From Burkholderia arboris (GTDB taxonomy: Bacteria; Pseudomonadota; Gammaproteobacteria; Burkholderiales; Burkholderiaceae), in the NCBI RefSeq assembly GCF_902499125.1, contig NZ_CABVPX010000004.1, positions 1-64,000 on the forward strand: a stretch of 64,000 nt of DNA. The letters run 5' to 3'. Positions 25,754 through 35,248 of the stretch are shown here, piece after piece (within the stretch, counting starts at the first letter, position 1; each line of letters starts with the position of its first letter). The notes beneath the pieces were generated by a model. The model made no database searches. It was not told where the DNA came from and saw only the letters and a program-made list of their open reading frames with translations. A program made the translations under genes and the position numbers.

Positions 25754-26845
25754 ATGAAGTCACGCGCAGAACGCTCCCTTCGCGCCGCCGTCCTGACCGG
25801 ATCGGCCGCCGTCGCCGGCCTCGCGGCAGGCGCCGCGCACGCGCAGTCGTCGGTCACGATGTACGGGATCATGGACGCCGGCATCGAATACACGAACCAT
25901 GCGGCGCCGGAAGGCGGCAGCTCGGTCAAGCTCAAGTCGGGCAACAAGAACACGTCGCGCTGGGGCTTGCGCGGCGTCGAGGATCTCGGCGGCGGATTGA
26001 AGGCCGTGTTCCGCCTCGAAAGCGGGATCGACCTCGCGAACGGCGCATTCGACGACGGCCCCGACTCGATCTTCGCGCGCCGCGCGACGGTCGGCCTGAA
26101 AAGCAAATGGGGCGAACTCACGCTCGGCCGCAACTACACCGTCACGTACGACTACATGCTGCCGTTCGACCCGATGGGTTACGCGCAGAACTATTCGTGG
26201 GCCACGTCGTCGATGGCGACGGGCGGCCGCAAGGACGGCATGTTCACGCGCTCGTCGAACGCGGTGCGCTACGACGGCGAGTTCAGCGGCTTCAAGTTCG
26301 GCGCGATGTACGGCTTCGGCAACGTGCCGGGCAGCATGAAGACCAGCTCGAAATACGACTTCGCGGTCGGCTACGAGAAAGGCCCGTTCGCGGCGGTCGT
26401 CACGTTCGACCGGCAGAACGGCGCGGCCGACAGCGTCACGCCGGCCGATACCGTCAACTATATCCAGGGCATCCACGCGGGCCTGAGCTACGACTTCGGC
26501 AACCTGAAGACGATGGCCGGCTATCGCAACTACAAGCGCACGTTCCACACCACGGCGGCGAACCAGTTGAGCGACACGGTCTGGCTCGGCGGGTCGTATC
26601 AGTTCACGCCGGCGTTCTCGCTGATCGCGGCCGTCTATCACCAGAACATCAAGGGGGGCAGCGATGCCGATCCGACGCTGGTGTCGATGCGCGCGAACTA
26701 CGCGCTGTCGAAGCGCACGGTGCTTTACGCGGCAGGCGCGTTCGCGATCGCGAAACATGACCAGAAGGTCGGCGTGTCGCGCGATTTCGCGGGCTACGGC
26801 ACCACGCAGGTCGGTGTCACGGCGGGGATTCAGCAGCGGTTCTGA
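25754..26845 (+). CDS. Gram-negative OmpC-type porin
   Basis: 363 aa outer-membrane trimeric porin. A signal peptide of about 27 residues ends AHAQ, and the mature start QSSVTMYGIMDAGIEYTNHA is the standard first strand. The constriction loop region contains NYTVTYDYMLPFDPMGYA, and the protein ends with a C-terminal Phe (GIQQRF), needed for Bam recognition. AAGGAGACACC precedes the start. It directly follows the ferric-type ABC operon, which suggests that it supplies the outer-membrane step for that substrate (inference). Confidence 0.93.
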   Translation: MKSRAERSLRAAVLTGSAAVAGLAAGAAHAQSSVTMYGIMDAGIEYTNHAAPEGGSSVKLKSGNKNTSRWGLRGVEDLGGGLKAVFRLESGIDLANGAFDDGPDSIFARRATVGLKSKWGELTLGRNYTVTYDYMLPFDPMGYAQNYSWATSSMATGGRKDGMFTRSSNAVRYDGEFSGFKFGAMYGFGNVPGSMKTSSKYDFAVGYEKGPFAAVVTFDRQNGAADSVTPADTVNYIQGIHAGLSYDFGNLKTMAGYRNYKRTFHTTAANQLSDTVWLGGSYQFTPAFSLIAAVYHQNIKGGSDADPTLVSMRANYALSKRTVLYAAGAFAIAKHDQKVGVSRDFAGYGTTQVGVTAGIQQRF

Positions 26846-26855
26846 CGCCGGCTCG

Positions 26856-26886
26856 ACGGGCGGCAGCGGTCGGCCGCCCGTTCTTC
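26856..26886 (+). terminator. Rho-independent-like terminator after the porin
   Basis: ACGGGCGGC (26856-26864) and GCCGCCCGT (26873-26881) form a perfect 9-bp stem with an 8-nt loop, followed by TTCTTC. It begins 10 bases past the porin stop. Confidence 0.7.
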
Positions 26887-26982
26887 ACGCCACGCGCGGC
26901 GGCATGACGGCGAACGGCCGATCGCTGCCGCGCAGCTCGCCACCCCGCGCCGTCTCCGGCTGGCGGCGTTTCGATACGCCGC

Positions 26983-27945
26983 TCACTCACTGTGCATCGT
27001 GAACACCGGGCGCACGAGACTGTTTGCTTCGCTCCAGTGCTCGCCAACCGCCGACAGCGGCACCGTGCGCGTGCCGATCGCGAAACCCGCCGGCCCGGCC
27101 GCATCGAACACGCCGCGCACCGACGCCAGCAAGCGCGGCAGCGACACGCTGCCGAGGCCGCTGCCCATCAGTTCAATGGCAGTCGCACGCAGTACCGCGC
27201 CCGGCAGCAACACGTCCGCACCGCCGATCGAGCCGATCTGCACGAAACGCAGCCGCCGACCATCAGGCGTCGCCTTCGCGGCGGCAACCAGCAGCGTCTG
27301 CGCGCTGGCCCCCCACAGATAGTCGAGCACGACATCCACGCCTTCACGGAAATGCGGTTCGAGCGCCCGTGCCAGATGTGCGTCGTCCTGCTGCAACGAC
27401 ACGACGGCATCCGCACCTGCATTCAGTAGCCCCTGCAACACCGCCGCGTTGCGGCCCGTCGCGATCACCTTTGCGGCGCCGAGATGTTTCGCGATCCGCA
27501 CCGCCAGCCGCCCCGACGTCCCGGTTGCGCCATTGACGAGCACCGTCTCGCCCGCGACGAGCCGCGCGCGTTCGGTCAGCGCCGCCCACGACGACATCCC
27601 GGGAATCGCAATCGCCGCAGCCGTGACGTCGTCGAGCGTATCCGGCAACGGCACGCACTGCGTATCGGGCGCGATCGTGCGTTCGGCCAGCGCGCCGAAC
27701 GGCGCGGCAGCGCCGAAGAAGTAGACGCGTTGACCATCGTCGAGGCGGCCGACACCGTCGACGCCGACGACGAACGGATAGCGTCCGTCCGACGAGTAAT
27801 GCTGGCCGGACGCACGCGCCTGCGCGATCCGGCTCAATGCCGACGCCGTCACGTCGATCAGGCGGTGGCCCGGCATCGCGTGCGGCGCATCGAATTCCAT
27901 ATGAACGGGACGCTCGCCGGCGCCCGTCACGACTGCTGCTTTCAT
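26983..27945 (-). CDS. MDR-family NAD(P)H:quinone-oxidoreductase-like protein
   Basis: 320 aa medium-chain dehydrogenase/reductase without the structural or catalytic zinc ligands. The coenzyme-binding motif is LVNGATGTSGRLAVRIAKHLG (GATGTSG around residue 140), and AVVTGAGERPVHMEFD opens the GroES-like domain. This branch reduces quinones or alpha,beta-unsaturated carbonyls using NADPH. It sits 46 bases downstream of a small gene on the same strand, and both are divergent from an AraC regulator. Confidence 0.87.
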   Translation of the reverse strand: MKAAVVTGAGERPVHMEFDAPHAMPGHRLIDVTASALSRIAQARASGQHYSSDGRYPFVVGVDGVGRLDDGQRVYFFGAAAPFGALAERTIAPDTQCVPLPDTLDDVTAAAIAIPGMSSWAALTERARLVAGETVLVNGATGTSGRLAVRIAKHLGAAKVIATGRNAAVLQGLLNAGADAVVSLQQDDAHLARALEPHFREGVDVVLDYLWGASAQTLLVAAAKATPDGRRLRFVQIGSIGGADVLLPGAVLRATAIELMGSGLGSVSLPRLLASVRGVFDAAGPAGFAIGTRTVPLSAVGEHWSEANSLVRPVFTMHSE

Positions 27946-27991
27946 GGTGACTCCTTGAATCGGGGATCTCGATCGACTGATCCGGTGCGCA

Positions 27992-28243
27992 TCAGCGTGC
28001 GTCGAGCCATGCGCGCAGCGCGGGATCGCGGACTTCGAGCACGTCGAACAGGCCGAGCGCCCGCAGTGCGGGCAACGCGTCGATCGCGTCGGCCTCCGCG
28101 CGCGCCCGGTCGGCGGGTGCTGCGCTCGGGTCGATCAACACACGCGCGTTGACCAGGAACGCGCCGACGGTGCCCTTGCGGATCGTCGTTCCGCCGGTTT
28201 CAATCTGGTCGACCTGGTCGGGAAGCATCTGTTCGGCTCGCAT
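27992..28243 (-). CDS. Small conserved-looking protein of unknown function
   Basis: 83 aa starting MRAEQMLPDQVDQIETGGTT. It is soluble, with no signal peptide, cysteine or membrane segment. The middle GTTIRKGTVGAFLVNARVL may form a beta-hairpin, and the C-terminal half is helix-rich and acidic. Its coding character is consistent with neighbours in codon bias. It lies between the AraC regulator and the MDR gene, and is probably translated from the same message as the MDR enzyme. I cannot assign a family. Confidence 0.65.
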   Translation of the reverse strand: MRAEQMLPDQVDQIETGGTTIRKGTVGAFLVNARVLIDPSAAPADRARAEADAIDALPALRALGLFDVLEVRDPALRAWLDAR

Positions 28244-28338
28244 CGCGTCGTACTCCGGTTGTCATCGATGGACGCAGTGTAGGCGTGCGAAGCCGGCCGA
28301 TCTCCGGTATAACTGCCATTCGATACCGATTTCCGGCC

Positions 28339-29130
28339 ATGTCCGATCCGCTCCTGCCCGCCCGATTCATCACGTCCGACGACGGCCCGTTCGTGGTCGC
28401 CGCCGTGCTGTCGCAACGCGACCCGCGCGTGACAGCCGCGCATTCGCATGCGCGCGGCCAGCTCGTCGGCGCGCTGAGCGGGCTGGTGACGATCGGTCTC
28501 GACGATCAGGACTGGGTCGTGCCGGCGATCCACGCGATCTGGATTCCGCCGCATTGCCGGCATTCGCTGCGCTCGTTCGGGCCGATTGCCGGCTGGTCGG
28601 CGTTCATCGCCGAGGCGCGCTGCGCGGCGCTGCCGGCCACGCCGCGCGCGCTCCGCACGACGCCGCTACTGCGCGAAGCCGTGCAGCGCGCGGCAAGCTG
28701 GGGCGATTCGGAACTGGACGCCGCGCAGACGCGGATCGCCGACGTGATCCTCGATGAAATCGCGGCGTCGGAGGTCGAGGCGCTGGGGCTGGTACGGCCG
28801 CAGGATCCGCGGCTCGTGAAGATCACCGATGCGCTGGCCGCGGATCTCGCGGACAACCGGCGGCTGGAGGAATGGGCCGAATGGGCCGGCATCAGCGCAC
28901 GGACGATGAGCCGCCGCTTCGTCGCCGAAACGGGGCTGACGTTCGCGCAGTGGCGTCAGCAGGCCAGGCTGCTGCGGGCGCTGGAGCGCATTGCCGACGG
29001 CGTGCCGGTGACGACGATCGCGCTCGATCTCGGGTACGACAACGTGAGCGCATTCATCGACATGTTCCGGCGTGCGCTGGGAACGACGCCGGGAAGATAT
29101 ATGGAGGCGGGACGGCGCACGGAAGAATAA
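28339..29130 (+). CDS. AraC-family transcriptional regulator (cupin sensor)
   Basis: 263 aa. The N-terminal cupin (HSHARGQLVGALSGLVTIGL, then WIPPHCRHSLRS) occupies about residues 25-90. The C-terminal double HTH starts around residue 165, with EEWAEWAGISARTMSRRFVAETGL as the first helix pair and IALDLGYDNVSAFIDMFRRALG as the second. Start at MSDPLLPARF is 95 bases from the divergent small gene, which with the MDR enzyme is the likely target. It converges on hpaI, but cupin AraC proteins of this short type usually regulate a neighbouring oxidoreductase rather than an hpa operon; a role as HpaA cannot be excluded. Confidence 0.9.
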   Translation: MSDPLLPARFITSDDGPFVVAAVLSQRDPRVTAAHSHARGQLVGALSGLVTIGLDDQDWVVPAIHAIWIPPHCRHSLRSFGPIAGWSAFIAEARCAALPATPRALRTTPLLREAVQRAASWGDSELDAAQTRIADVILDEIAASEVEALGLVRPQDPRLVKITDALAADLADNRRLEEWAEWAGISARTMSRRFVAETGLTFAQWRQQARLLRALERIADGVPVTTIALDLGYDNVSAFIDMFRRALGTTPGRYMEAGRRTEE

Positions 29131-29145
29131 GTGCAGCGATGCACG

Positions 29146-29190
29146 GCGGAAGGCGGACCGTTCGACAGGTCGAACCCTGCCTCCCGCCGC
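29146..29190. terminator. Long imperfect hairpin between AraC gene and hpaI (bidirectional)
   Basis: The core is a perfect GTTCGAC-AG-GTCGAAC (29160-29175). Outer strands GGCGGAAGGCGG and CCTGCCTCCCGCC pair imperfectly, giving a stem of roughly 20 bp between two converging genes. Position and strength favour a shared terminator. Confidence 0.6.
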
Positions 29191-29194
29191 CGCG

Positions 29195-30001
29195 TCAATA
29201 CGTGCCGTCGCCCTGCTTCACGGCCTCCCCGCCGTTCCCCTTGAACTGCGCGGCCAGCCGCTCCGCGCTTCTCGCGAGCAGCGTCGTATCGACACCGACC
29301 GCGACGAACCGCGCACCCGCTGCCAGGTAACGCCGCGCGGCCGTTTCATCGGCACTGAGTATGCCCGGCGCCTTGCCGGCCGCCTTGATCGTCCGGATCG
29401 CGCCGTCGATCGCGGCCTGCACGTCCGGATGCCCCGGATTGCCGAGATGCCCGAGGTCGGCGGCGAGATCGGCCGGCCCGATGAACACGCCGTCGACCCC
29501 CTCGACCCGCGCGATCGCATCGATTGCATCGAGCCCCGCCCGCGTCTCGACCTGCACGAGCACGGCCATTTCGTCGTTCGCGCGATGCAGATAGTCGCCG
29601 ACACGATTCCACCGCGACGCACGCGCCAGCGCACTGCCGACGCCGCGAATCCCGTGCGGCGGGTAACGTGTCGCGGCCACGGCCGCGCGCGCTTCGTCGG
29701 CGCTCTGCACCATCGGCACGAGCAGCGTCTGCGCGCCGAGGTCGAGCACCTGCTTGACGATCACCGGATCGTTCCACGGCACGCGCACGACCGGATGCGA
29801 CGGGTACGGCGCGATCGCCTGCAGCTGCGCGAGGATCGTCGGCACCGTGTTCGGCGCATGCTCGCCGTCGATCAGCAGCCAGTCGAAACCGGCGCCCGCG
29901 ACGACTTCGGCACTGTACGGATTCGCGAGCCCGAGCCACAGCCCGACCTGCGCATCGCCGCGTGCCAGCGCGGCCTTGAACACATTCGACGGAATCTGCA
30001 T
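29195..30001 (-). CDS. hpaI: 4-hydroxy-2-oxoheptanedioate aldolase
   Basis: 268 aa, HpcH/HpaI class II aldolase. It splits 4-hydroxy-2-oxoheptane-1,7-dioate into pyruvate and succinate semialdehyde, the last step of the homoprotocatechuate meta pathway. Signature regions are [17 protein letters not shown] near residue 40, [14 protein letters not shown] with the metal-binding Glu, and [19 protein letters not shown] with the metal-binding Asp. It is the last gene of the hpa operon, 12 bases after hpaH. Confidence 0.93.
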   Translation of the reverse strand: MQIPSNVFKAALARGDAQVGLWLGLANPYSAEVVAGAGFDWLLIDGEHAPNTVPTILAQLQAIAPYPSHPVVRVPWNDPVIVKQVLDLGAQTLLVPMVQSADEARAAVAATRYPPHGIRGVGSALARASRWNRVGDYLHRANDEMAVLVQVETRAGLDAIDAIARVEGVDGVFIGPADLAADLGHLGNPGHPDVQAAIDGAIRTIKAAGKAPGILSADETAARRYLAAGARFVAVGVDTTLLARSAERLAAQFKGNGGEAVKQGDGTY

Positions 30002-30013
30002 CGTTCGCTCACC

Positions 30014-30817
30014 TCACTCGAAATAGCACTGGATCGTCCCGAGCGGGCCGTAGTCGACGCTGAACGTGTCGCCCGAGCGCGCCGCGCACGGCCGTGTGAA
30101 CGAGCCGCCGAGCACGATCTGCCCGGGTTCCAGCGCGACGTCGAAGCGCGACAGCCGGTTCGCGAGCCACGCGACGCCGTTCGCCGGATGGTTCAGCACG
30201 CCGGCCGCGACCCCCGTTTCCTCGACCACGCCGTTGCGCGACATGATCGCCGCGACCCAGCGCAGGTCGACGTCCTGCGGCCGCACCGGCCGGCCGCCGA
30301 TCACGACGCCCGCGTTCGCCGCGTTGTCGGCGATCGTGTCGAACACCTTGCGCGGCCGTTTCGTATCGGGGTCGATCGACTGGCTGCGCGCGTCGATGAT
30401 CTCGAGCGCCGGCACGACGTAGTCGACCGCGTCGTACACGTCGAAGATCGTGCAGTTCGGGCCGGTGAGCCGCTTGCCGAGCACGAACGCGAGCTCGACC
30501 TCGACGCGCGGCACGATGAAGCGGCCGGTCGGGATCGTGCCGCCGTCTTCGAAGAACATGTCGTCGAGCAGTGCGCCGTAGTCGGGCTCGTCGATCTGCG
30601 ACGTGTTCTGCATGGCCTTCGACGTCAGGCCGATCTTGTGCCCCTTCAGCGTGCGGCCTTCCGCGAGCTTGAGGGTCACCCACGCGCGCTGGATCGCATA
30701 CGCGTCGTCGATCGTGATGTCGGGATGGTCGAGCGAGATCTGGCGGATCTGCTTGCGCTCGCGCTCGGCGTCGTGCAGACGCTGCGCGAGCTGGTCGATG
30801 ATGGCGGGTTCGAGCAT
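30014..30817 (-). CDS. hpaH: 2-oxo-hept-4-ene-1,7-dioate hydratase
   Basis: 267 aa of the FAH-like hydratase/decarboxylase family (MhpD/HpaH). It adds water to 2-oxohept-4-ene-1,7-dioate. The metal site is in [16 protein letters not shown] (Glu-x-Glu), and [12 protein letters not shown] and VLGGSFTRP are conserved. The start gives [14 protein letters not shown]; longer frames overlap hpaF. It is 20 bases downstream of hpaF in the operon. Confidence 0.93.
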   Translation of the reverse strand: MLEPAIIDQLAQRLHDAERERKQIRQISLDHPDITIDDAYAIQRAWVTLKLAEGRTLKGHKIGLTSKAMQNTSQIDEPDYGALLDDMFFEDGGTIPTGRFIVPRVEVELAFVLGKRLTGPNCTIFDVYDAVDYVVPALEIIDARSQSIDPDTKRPRKVFDTIADNAANAGVVIGGRPVRPQDVDLRWVAAIMSRNGVVEETGVAAGVLNHPANGVAWLANRLSRFDVALEPGQIVLGGSFTRPCAARSGDTFSVDYGPLGTIQCYFE

Positions 30818-30837
30818 GGTCGGATCGGGAATGGGGT

Positions 30838-31230
30838 TCAGCCGGCCCGCTTGTAGCGGGCGTGAATGTTGTTGTGCTTGTACGAGCCGCTTTCGCTGAA
30901 CTCGGTCAGTTCCATCGACAGCGCGAGGGTGCGTTGCGCGTACAGTTCGGCGAAATGCAGCTTGATCGCGTCGAACAGCGCGTCGCACGCGGCCTTCTTC
31001 TGCGCGTCGGTGCGGCCCGAGCCGATCTTCAGCGTCACGTGGACGAACGCGTCGTCCTCCGTGCCGTCGGCGACGCAGTAGTCCTGCAGTTCGATCGCGC
31101 GCGAACGGATGCCGCCGGTCGGGAACACGCCGCCCTGCGCGATCAGCGTCGCGTTGATCGTGCGCAGCAGCGCGGGAATGCGCGCGTCGTCGCGGATGTT
31201 CGCGGTGTATTCGACGACGATGTGTGGCAT
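30838..31230 (-). CDS. hpaF: 5-carboxymethyl-2-hydroxymuconate delta-isomerase
   Basis: 130 aa tautomerase-superfamily protein. It isomerises 5-carboxymethyl-2-hydroxymuconate to its oxo form. The catalytic N-terminal proline is present ([12 protein letters not shown]; Met is removed to expose Pro1). The remainder matches HpaF in length and in its [12 protein letters not shown] segment. It lies 35 bases after hpaD. Confidence 0.92.
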   Translation of the reverse strand: MPHIVVEYTANIRDDARIPALLRTINATLIAQGGVFPTGGIRSRAIELQDYCVADGTEDDAFVHVTLKIGSGRTDAQKKAACDALFDAIKLHFAELYAQRTLALSMELTEFSESGSYKHNNIHARYKRAG

Positions 31231-31265
31231 GGAAAACCTCCGGTCGGATGTCGGGTGCGCGGCGC

Positions 31266-32114
31266 TCAGGACAGCGGGAAGATCGCGTTGATCTGCCCGG
31301 TGCCCGAACTCGCGAAATAGTCGGTGACGATCTCGACGGGCTTGTCGTAGCGGTCCCAGCCGAGCAGCCCGAGCAGCATCGCCGTATCGTGCATCCCGCC
31401 TTCGCCGTGGCAGTGCGTGTTGTACTCGGGCAGCATCGCGCAGAAGGTCTTGAAATCGCCCTGCTTCCACAGCTCGACCACGCGCAGGTCGACCTGCCGG
31501 AAGAATTCGCGGCTGATCTGGTGGATCGATTCCTCGGGGCTGCCGTTGTCGTTGAAGCGGTGCGACAGCGAACCGCTCGCGAGAAACGCGACGTTCGAAT
31601 CGCTCTGCTCGATCGCTTCGAGCAGCGCCTCGCCGAAGCGGCGGCTTTCGTCGAGCTGGTGCCACATGCACCAGCCGGCGATCGACACGACCTTGAAATG
31701 CTGGTCGGCGTTCATGTAGCGCATCGGCACCAGCGTGCCGTATTCGAGTTCGAGGCTGTCGATCTCGTGCGCGCGCGTCGCGATGCCGCGCCCGGTCGCC
31801 GTCTCGGCGATCAGCCGGCCGAGCGCCGGATTGCCCGGATACGCGTACTGCATGTCGCGGATGAAATGCGGCAGCTCGTTGCTCGTGTAGGTGCCCGAGA
31901 ACCGGGCATTGCAGTTCACGTGATAGCCCGCGTTGACGAGCCAGTGCACGTCCGACACGACGATCGTGTCGACGCCGAGCGCACGGCAGCGCTCGCCGAT
32001 CAGCTGGTGGCCGCGGATCGCCGCCTCACGGCAGCCGTGATGCTTGCCGGGCAACTCCGACAGGTACATCGACGGCACGTGCGTGATTTTCGCGGCGAGG
32101 GACAATTTGCCCAT
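31266..32114 (-). CDS. hpaD: 3,4-dihydroxyphenylacetate 2,3-dioxygenase
   Basis: 282 aa type II (LigB-superfamily) extradiol ring-cleavage dioxygenase. It opens homoprotocatechuate next to the hydroxyls using Fe(II) or Mn(II). Conserved histidines are visible in [31 protein letters not shown] and [15 protein letters not shown] Glu also sits in [16 protein letters not shown]. It is placed between hpaE and hpaF as in E. coli. Confidence 0.94.
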   Translation of the reverse strand: MGKLSLAAKITHVPSMYLSELPGKHHGCREAAIRGHQLIGERCRALGVDTIVVSDVHWLVNAGYHVNCNARFSGTYTSNELPHFIRDMQYAYPGNPALGRLIAETATGRGIATRAHEIDSLELEYGTLVPMRYMNADQHFKVVSIAGWCMWHQLDESRRFGEALLEAIEQSDSNVAFLASGSLSHRFNDNGSPEESIHQISREFFRQVDLRVVELWKQGDFKTFCAMLPEYNTHCHGEGGMHDTAMLLGLLGWDRYDKPVEIVTDYFASSGTGQINAIFPLS

Positions 32115-32159
32115 CGTTTAGTCTCCGTATGGTCTTTGCAGCGACTCGACCCGCGCCCG

Positions 32160-33623
32160 TCACACGCCCCAGCGCGGGACGTGATGCGAACCCATCGAGA
32201 TGCACACGTTCTTGATCTCCGCGAACACCTCGAAACTGTATTCGCCGCCTTCGCGCCCGGTGCCCGACTCCTTCACGCCGCCGAACGGCTGGCGCAGATC
32301 GCGCACGTTCTGGCTGTTCACGAACACCATGCCGGCCTCGATCCCGCGTGCCAGACGATGCACCTTGCCGACGTCCTGCGTCCAGATGTACGACGCGAGG
32401 CCGTACGCCGTGTCGTTCGCGAGCCGCAGCCCGTCGTCTTCGTCCTCGAACGGGATGATGCAGGCGACCGGCCCGAAGATCTCTTCCTGCGCGATACGCA
32501 TCCGGTTGTCGACGTCGGCGAACACGGTCGGACGCACGAAGTTGCCGTTGCGCAGATGGTCGGGCAGCCCGGCCGGCTTGTCCGCGCCGCCCGCAACCAC
32601 GCGCGCGCCTTCCTGCTCGCCGATGCGGATATAGCCCGTCACCTTCTCCCAGTGCTGGCGCGTGATCATCGCGCCGAGATTCGTGCCCGGATCGGCCGGA
32701 TCGCCCACCACCAGGTTGTTCGCGCGGCGCGCGAATTCCTGCACGAAGCGATCGTAGATCGTGCGCTGCACGAAGATCCGCGAACCGGCGGTGCAGCGTT
32801 CGCCGTTGATCGAGAAGATCGTGAACAGCGACGCGTCGAGCGCGCGATCGAAATCGGCGTCGTCGAAGACCAGCACCGGCGACTTGCCGCCCAGCTCCAT
32901 CGAATACTTCTTGAGACCGGCACGCTCCATGATGCGCTTGCCGGTGACGGTGCCGCCGGTGAACGACACCGCGCGCACGTCCGGATGCCGCACGAGCGCG
33001 TCGCCGGCGGTTGCGCCATAGCCCTGCACGACATTCAGCACGCCGGGCGGAATGCCGGCTTCAAGAGCGAGCCGGCCGAGCTGGTCGGCCGTCAGCGGCG
33101 ACAGTTCCGACATCTTCAACACGGCCGTGTTGCCGAGCGCGAGGCACGGCGCCGTCTTCCACGTCGCGGTCATGAACGGCACGTTCCACGGCGACACCAG
33201 CGCGCACACGCCGACCGGCTGGTACAGCGTGTAGTTCAGCATCTGGTCGTCGACCGGATACGTGCGGCCGTTCATCTGCACGCATACTTCCGCGAAGAAG
33301 TTGAAGTTCTCGGACGCACGCGGAATCAGCTGCTTGCTCGTCTGCGCGATCGGCAGGCCCGTGTCCTGCGTCTCCAGCGCCGCGAGCATCGGCACGTTCT
33401 TCTCGATCAGCTCGCCGAGCTTGCGCATCAGCTTCGCGCGCTCCTTCGCGGGCGTGTTCGCCCATTTCGGAAACGCTTCCTTCGCCGCGCGCACGGCCGC
33501 GTCGACCTCGACCTCGCCGCCCGACGCGACGTCGGTGATGACGTCACCCGTCGCGGGGTTCAGCGTCGTGAAGGTTTCGCGGCTCTCCACTTCGCGGCCG
33601 CCGATCCAGTGCTTGATGGTCAT
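32160..33623 (-). CDS. hpaE: 5-carboxymethyl-2-hydroxymuconate semialdehyde dehydrogenase
   Basis: 487 aa aldehyde dehydrogenase. It oxidises the ring-cleavage semialdehyde to the dicarboxylate with NAD+. Motifs are SPWNVPFMTATWK (coenzyme), SFTGGTVTGKRIM, catalytic Glu in MELGGKSPVLVFDD, and catalytic Cys in FSINGERCTAGSR. The length is standard for the family. It lies 22 bases after hpaG2. Confidence 0.94.
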   Translation of the reverse strand: MTIKHWIGGREVESRETFTTLNPATGDVITDVASGGEVEVDAAVRAAKEAFPKWANTPAKERAKLMRKLGELIEKNVPMLAALETQDTGLPIAQTSKQLIPRASENFNFFAEVCVQMNGRTYPVDDQMLNYTLYQPVGVCALVSPWNVPFMTATWKTAPCLALGNTAVLKMSELSPLTADQLGRLALEAGIPPGVLNVVQGYGATAGDALVRHPDVRAVSFTGGTVTGKRIMERAGLKKYSMELGGKSPVLVFDDADFDRALDASLFTIFSINGERCTAGSRIFVQRTIYDRFVQEFARRANNLVVGDPADPGTNLGAMITRQHWEKVTGYIRIGEQEGARVVAGGADKPAGLPDHLRNGNFVRPTVFADVDNRMRIAQEEIFGPVACIIPFEDEDDGLRLANDTAYGLASYIWTQDVGKVHRLARGIEAGMVFVNSQNVRDLRQPFGGVKESGTGREGGEYSFEVFAEIKNVCISMGSHHVPRWGV

Positions 33624-33645
33624 GTGCTCTCCTTGGGCGACGGGC

Positions 33646-34410
33646 TCAGCCGGCGCGATAGTAGTCTGCTTCGCCGACGATCGTGTTCACGAGCCGGCCA
33701 ATCCCTTCGATCTCGGTCACGACCTCGTCGCCCGGCTTCGTGTCCGCCAGCCCCTCGGGCGTGCCGGTCAGGATCAGGTCGCCCGGCGAGAGCGTCATGA
33801 AACCGCTGATGTGCTCGATCAGCGCCGGCACGTCGAAAATCATGTCGCGCGTGCTGCCGCGCTGCGTCTCCTGGCCGTTCACGGTCGTGCGCAGCATCAG
33901 GTCGCCTGCGTCGCCGATCTCGTCGCGGCTGACGAACCACGGCCCGAGCGGCGTGCAGGTGTCGCGGTTCTTCACGCGCAGGTTCGGGCGGTAGTAGTTC
34001 TCGAGATAGTCGCGGATCGCGTAGTCGTTCGCGACCGTATAGCCGGCCACGTAGTCGATCGCCTGCGCGCGGCCCACGTTGCGCGCGGGCCGGCCGATCA
34101 CGACGGCCAGTTCGCACTCGTAGTGCATGTGCGTCGCGTCCGCCGGGCGCACGGTGCGCGATCGGTGGCCGACGAACGTGTTCGGCCCCTTCAGGAAGAT
34201 CAGCGGCTCGCTCGGCGCCTTGAACGCGAGTTCCTTCGCGTGGTCGGCATAGTTCAGGCCGAGCGCGAACGTCGTGCGCGGCGCGACGGGCGGCAGCCAC
34301 GCCACCACGTCCTCGGCGACCGTGCGCCCCGTATCGAGGCGGATCATGCCGTCGCCGGCCGGTTCGGCCGCATGCAGTGCGCCGTTGTAGATCACGCGCG
34401 CCGTCTTCAT
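33646..34410 (-). CDS. hpaG2: HpaG subunit/domain 2: hydroxyheptadienedioate isomerase / decarboxylase, C-terminal type
   Basis: 254 aa FAH-family protein equivalent to the C-terminal half of E. coli HpaG. It takes part in decarboxylating 5-oxopent-3-ene-1,2,5-tricarboxylate and isomerising the product. Metal ligands are in HYECELAVVIGRPARN; also FALGLNYADHAKELAF and LLTGTPEGLADTKPGDEV-type sequence (ILTGTPEGLAD). Start MKTARVIYNGALHA overlaps the hpaG1 stop by 4 bases. In E. coli the two halves are fused; here they are separate genes. Confidence 0.92.
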   Translation of the reverse strand: MKTARVIYNGALHAAEPAGDGMIRLDTGRTVAEDVVAWLPPVAPRTTFALGLNYADHAKELAFKAPSEPLIFLKGPNTFVGHRSRTVRPADATHMHYECELAVVIGRPARNVGRAQAIDYVAGYTVANDYAIRDYLENYYRPNLRVKNRDTCTPLGPWFVSRDEIGDAGDLMLRTTVNGQETQRGSTRDMIFDVPALIEHISGFMTLSPGDLILTGTPEGLADTKPGDEVVTEIEGIGRLVNTIVGEADYYRAG

Positions 34411-35096
34411 CGTGCTTCCTCCGCAACCAGCGTATGCCGCAGCGTGCCGATGCCGGCGGCTGAAATCTCGATCGTGCTGCCCGCGCGGGCGCGCGGTGCG
34501 CCGCCCGCGACGCCGAGCAACAGCACGTCGCCCTCGTCGAACGACATGAACGCCGTCACCTCGGCGATCAGCTCGCGCACCGGGCGGACCAGCGTCGCGG
34601 TCGATCCGGACACCGCCACCTCGCCGTCGATCCACACGGTCAGGCCGATCGCGTCGACATCGCCGAGCGCGGCGGCCGGCACGATGGCCGGGCCCAGCGG
34701 GCAGAAGCCGTCACGGCACTTGAAGCGCACGGCCGGACGGTAGTAATCGGGATGCGGCACCGAGACGTCGCTCGCGAGCGTGAAACCGTGCACGTAGTCG
34801 AGCGCCTGCTCGGCCGGCACGCGCGTCGCGCGCCGGGCAAACACGACGGCCACCGATGCGCCGATCTCGAGCGCATCGACGCCGGCCGGCACGACGACGG
34901 CCGCACCGTCGGCCGCATGCGTGTTGGCAGGCTTGATATACAGGATCGGCGCCTGCGGCGGGCGGCCGTAAGGCGGTGCGTTCACGGCATCGCCGAGCGC
35001 GTCGAGCGCCGCGCGCTCGTTGAGCAGCGCCCCGTAGACGGTACCGATGGCGACCGGCAACGGCGGTGCCGCGGCGGTCGTGCAAGACAGCTCCAT
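34407..35096 (-). CDS. hpaG1: HpaG subunit/domain 1: N-terminal FAH-type domain
   Basis: 229 aa FAH-family protein corresponding to the N-terminal half of bifunctional HpaG. It shows GTVYGALLNERAALDALGD, APILYIKPANTHAADGAAV and a degenerate metal motif around VDALEIGASVAVVFARRA. It is the first gene of the hpa operon, starting 152 bases from the divergent hpaR. The overlap with hpaG2 implies coupled synthesis of the two parts. Confidence 0.9.
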   Translation of the reverse strand: MELSCTTAAAPPLPVAIGTVYGALLNERAALDALGDAVNAPPYGRPPQAPILYIKPANTHAADGAAVVVPAGVDALEIGASVAVVFARRATRVPAEQALDYVHGFTLASDVSVPHPDYYRPAVRFKCRDGFCPLGPAIVPAAALGDVDAIGLTVWIDGEVAVSGSTATLVRPVRELIAEVTAFMSFDEGDVLLLGVAGGAPRARAGSTIEISAAGIGTLRHTLVAEEAR

Positions 35097-35131
35097 GCGT
35101 CATTCCCCTGCCGCGCGTCGCGGCGCATCGT

Positions 35132-35219
35132 CAATAGTTAACATCTTAAGTAAACAATCGGGCGCTGGCAACCTCGATTACCCTGAGATGCGAAATTCAT
35201 CACCTTCGGCTGTTAAGAT
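35132..35219. promoter_or_regulatory. hpaG1/hpaR divergent promoter with repeated ATCTTAA/TTAAGAT motif
   Basis: The AT-rich spacer has an imperfect palindrome GTTAACATCTTAAGTAAAC (35137-35155) and, 70 bp on, the inverted half CTGTTAAGATTG. The 7-mer ATCTTAA (35143-35149) thus recurs as TTAAGAT (35213-35219). Two sites on either side of the promoter fit a MarR-type repressor such as HpaR (inference by analogy with E. coli). Confidence 0.55.
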
Positions 35220-35248
35220 TGATGCGTCCCCGTCCTCTACCCACCCCG

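Noticed and set aside
31224-33800. 858-codon plus-strand frame across hpaD and hpaE
   Set aside because: It is the antisense shadow of two complete catabolic genes with intact catalytic motifs.
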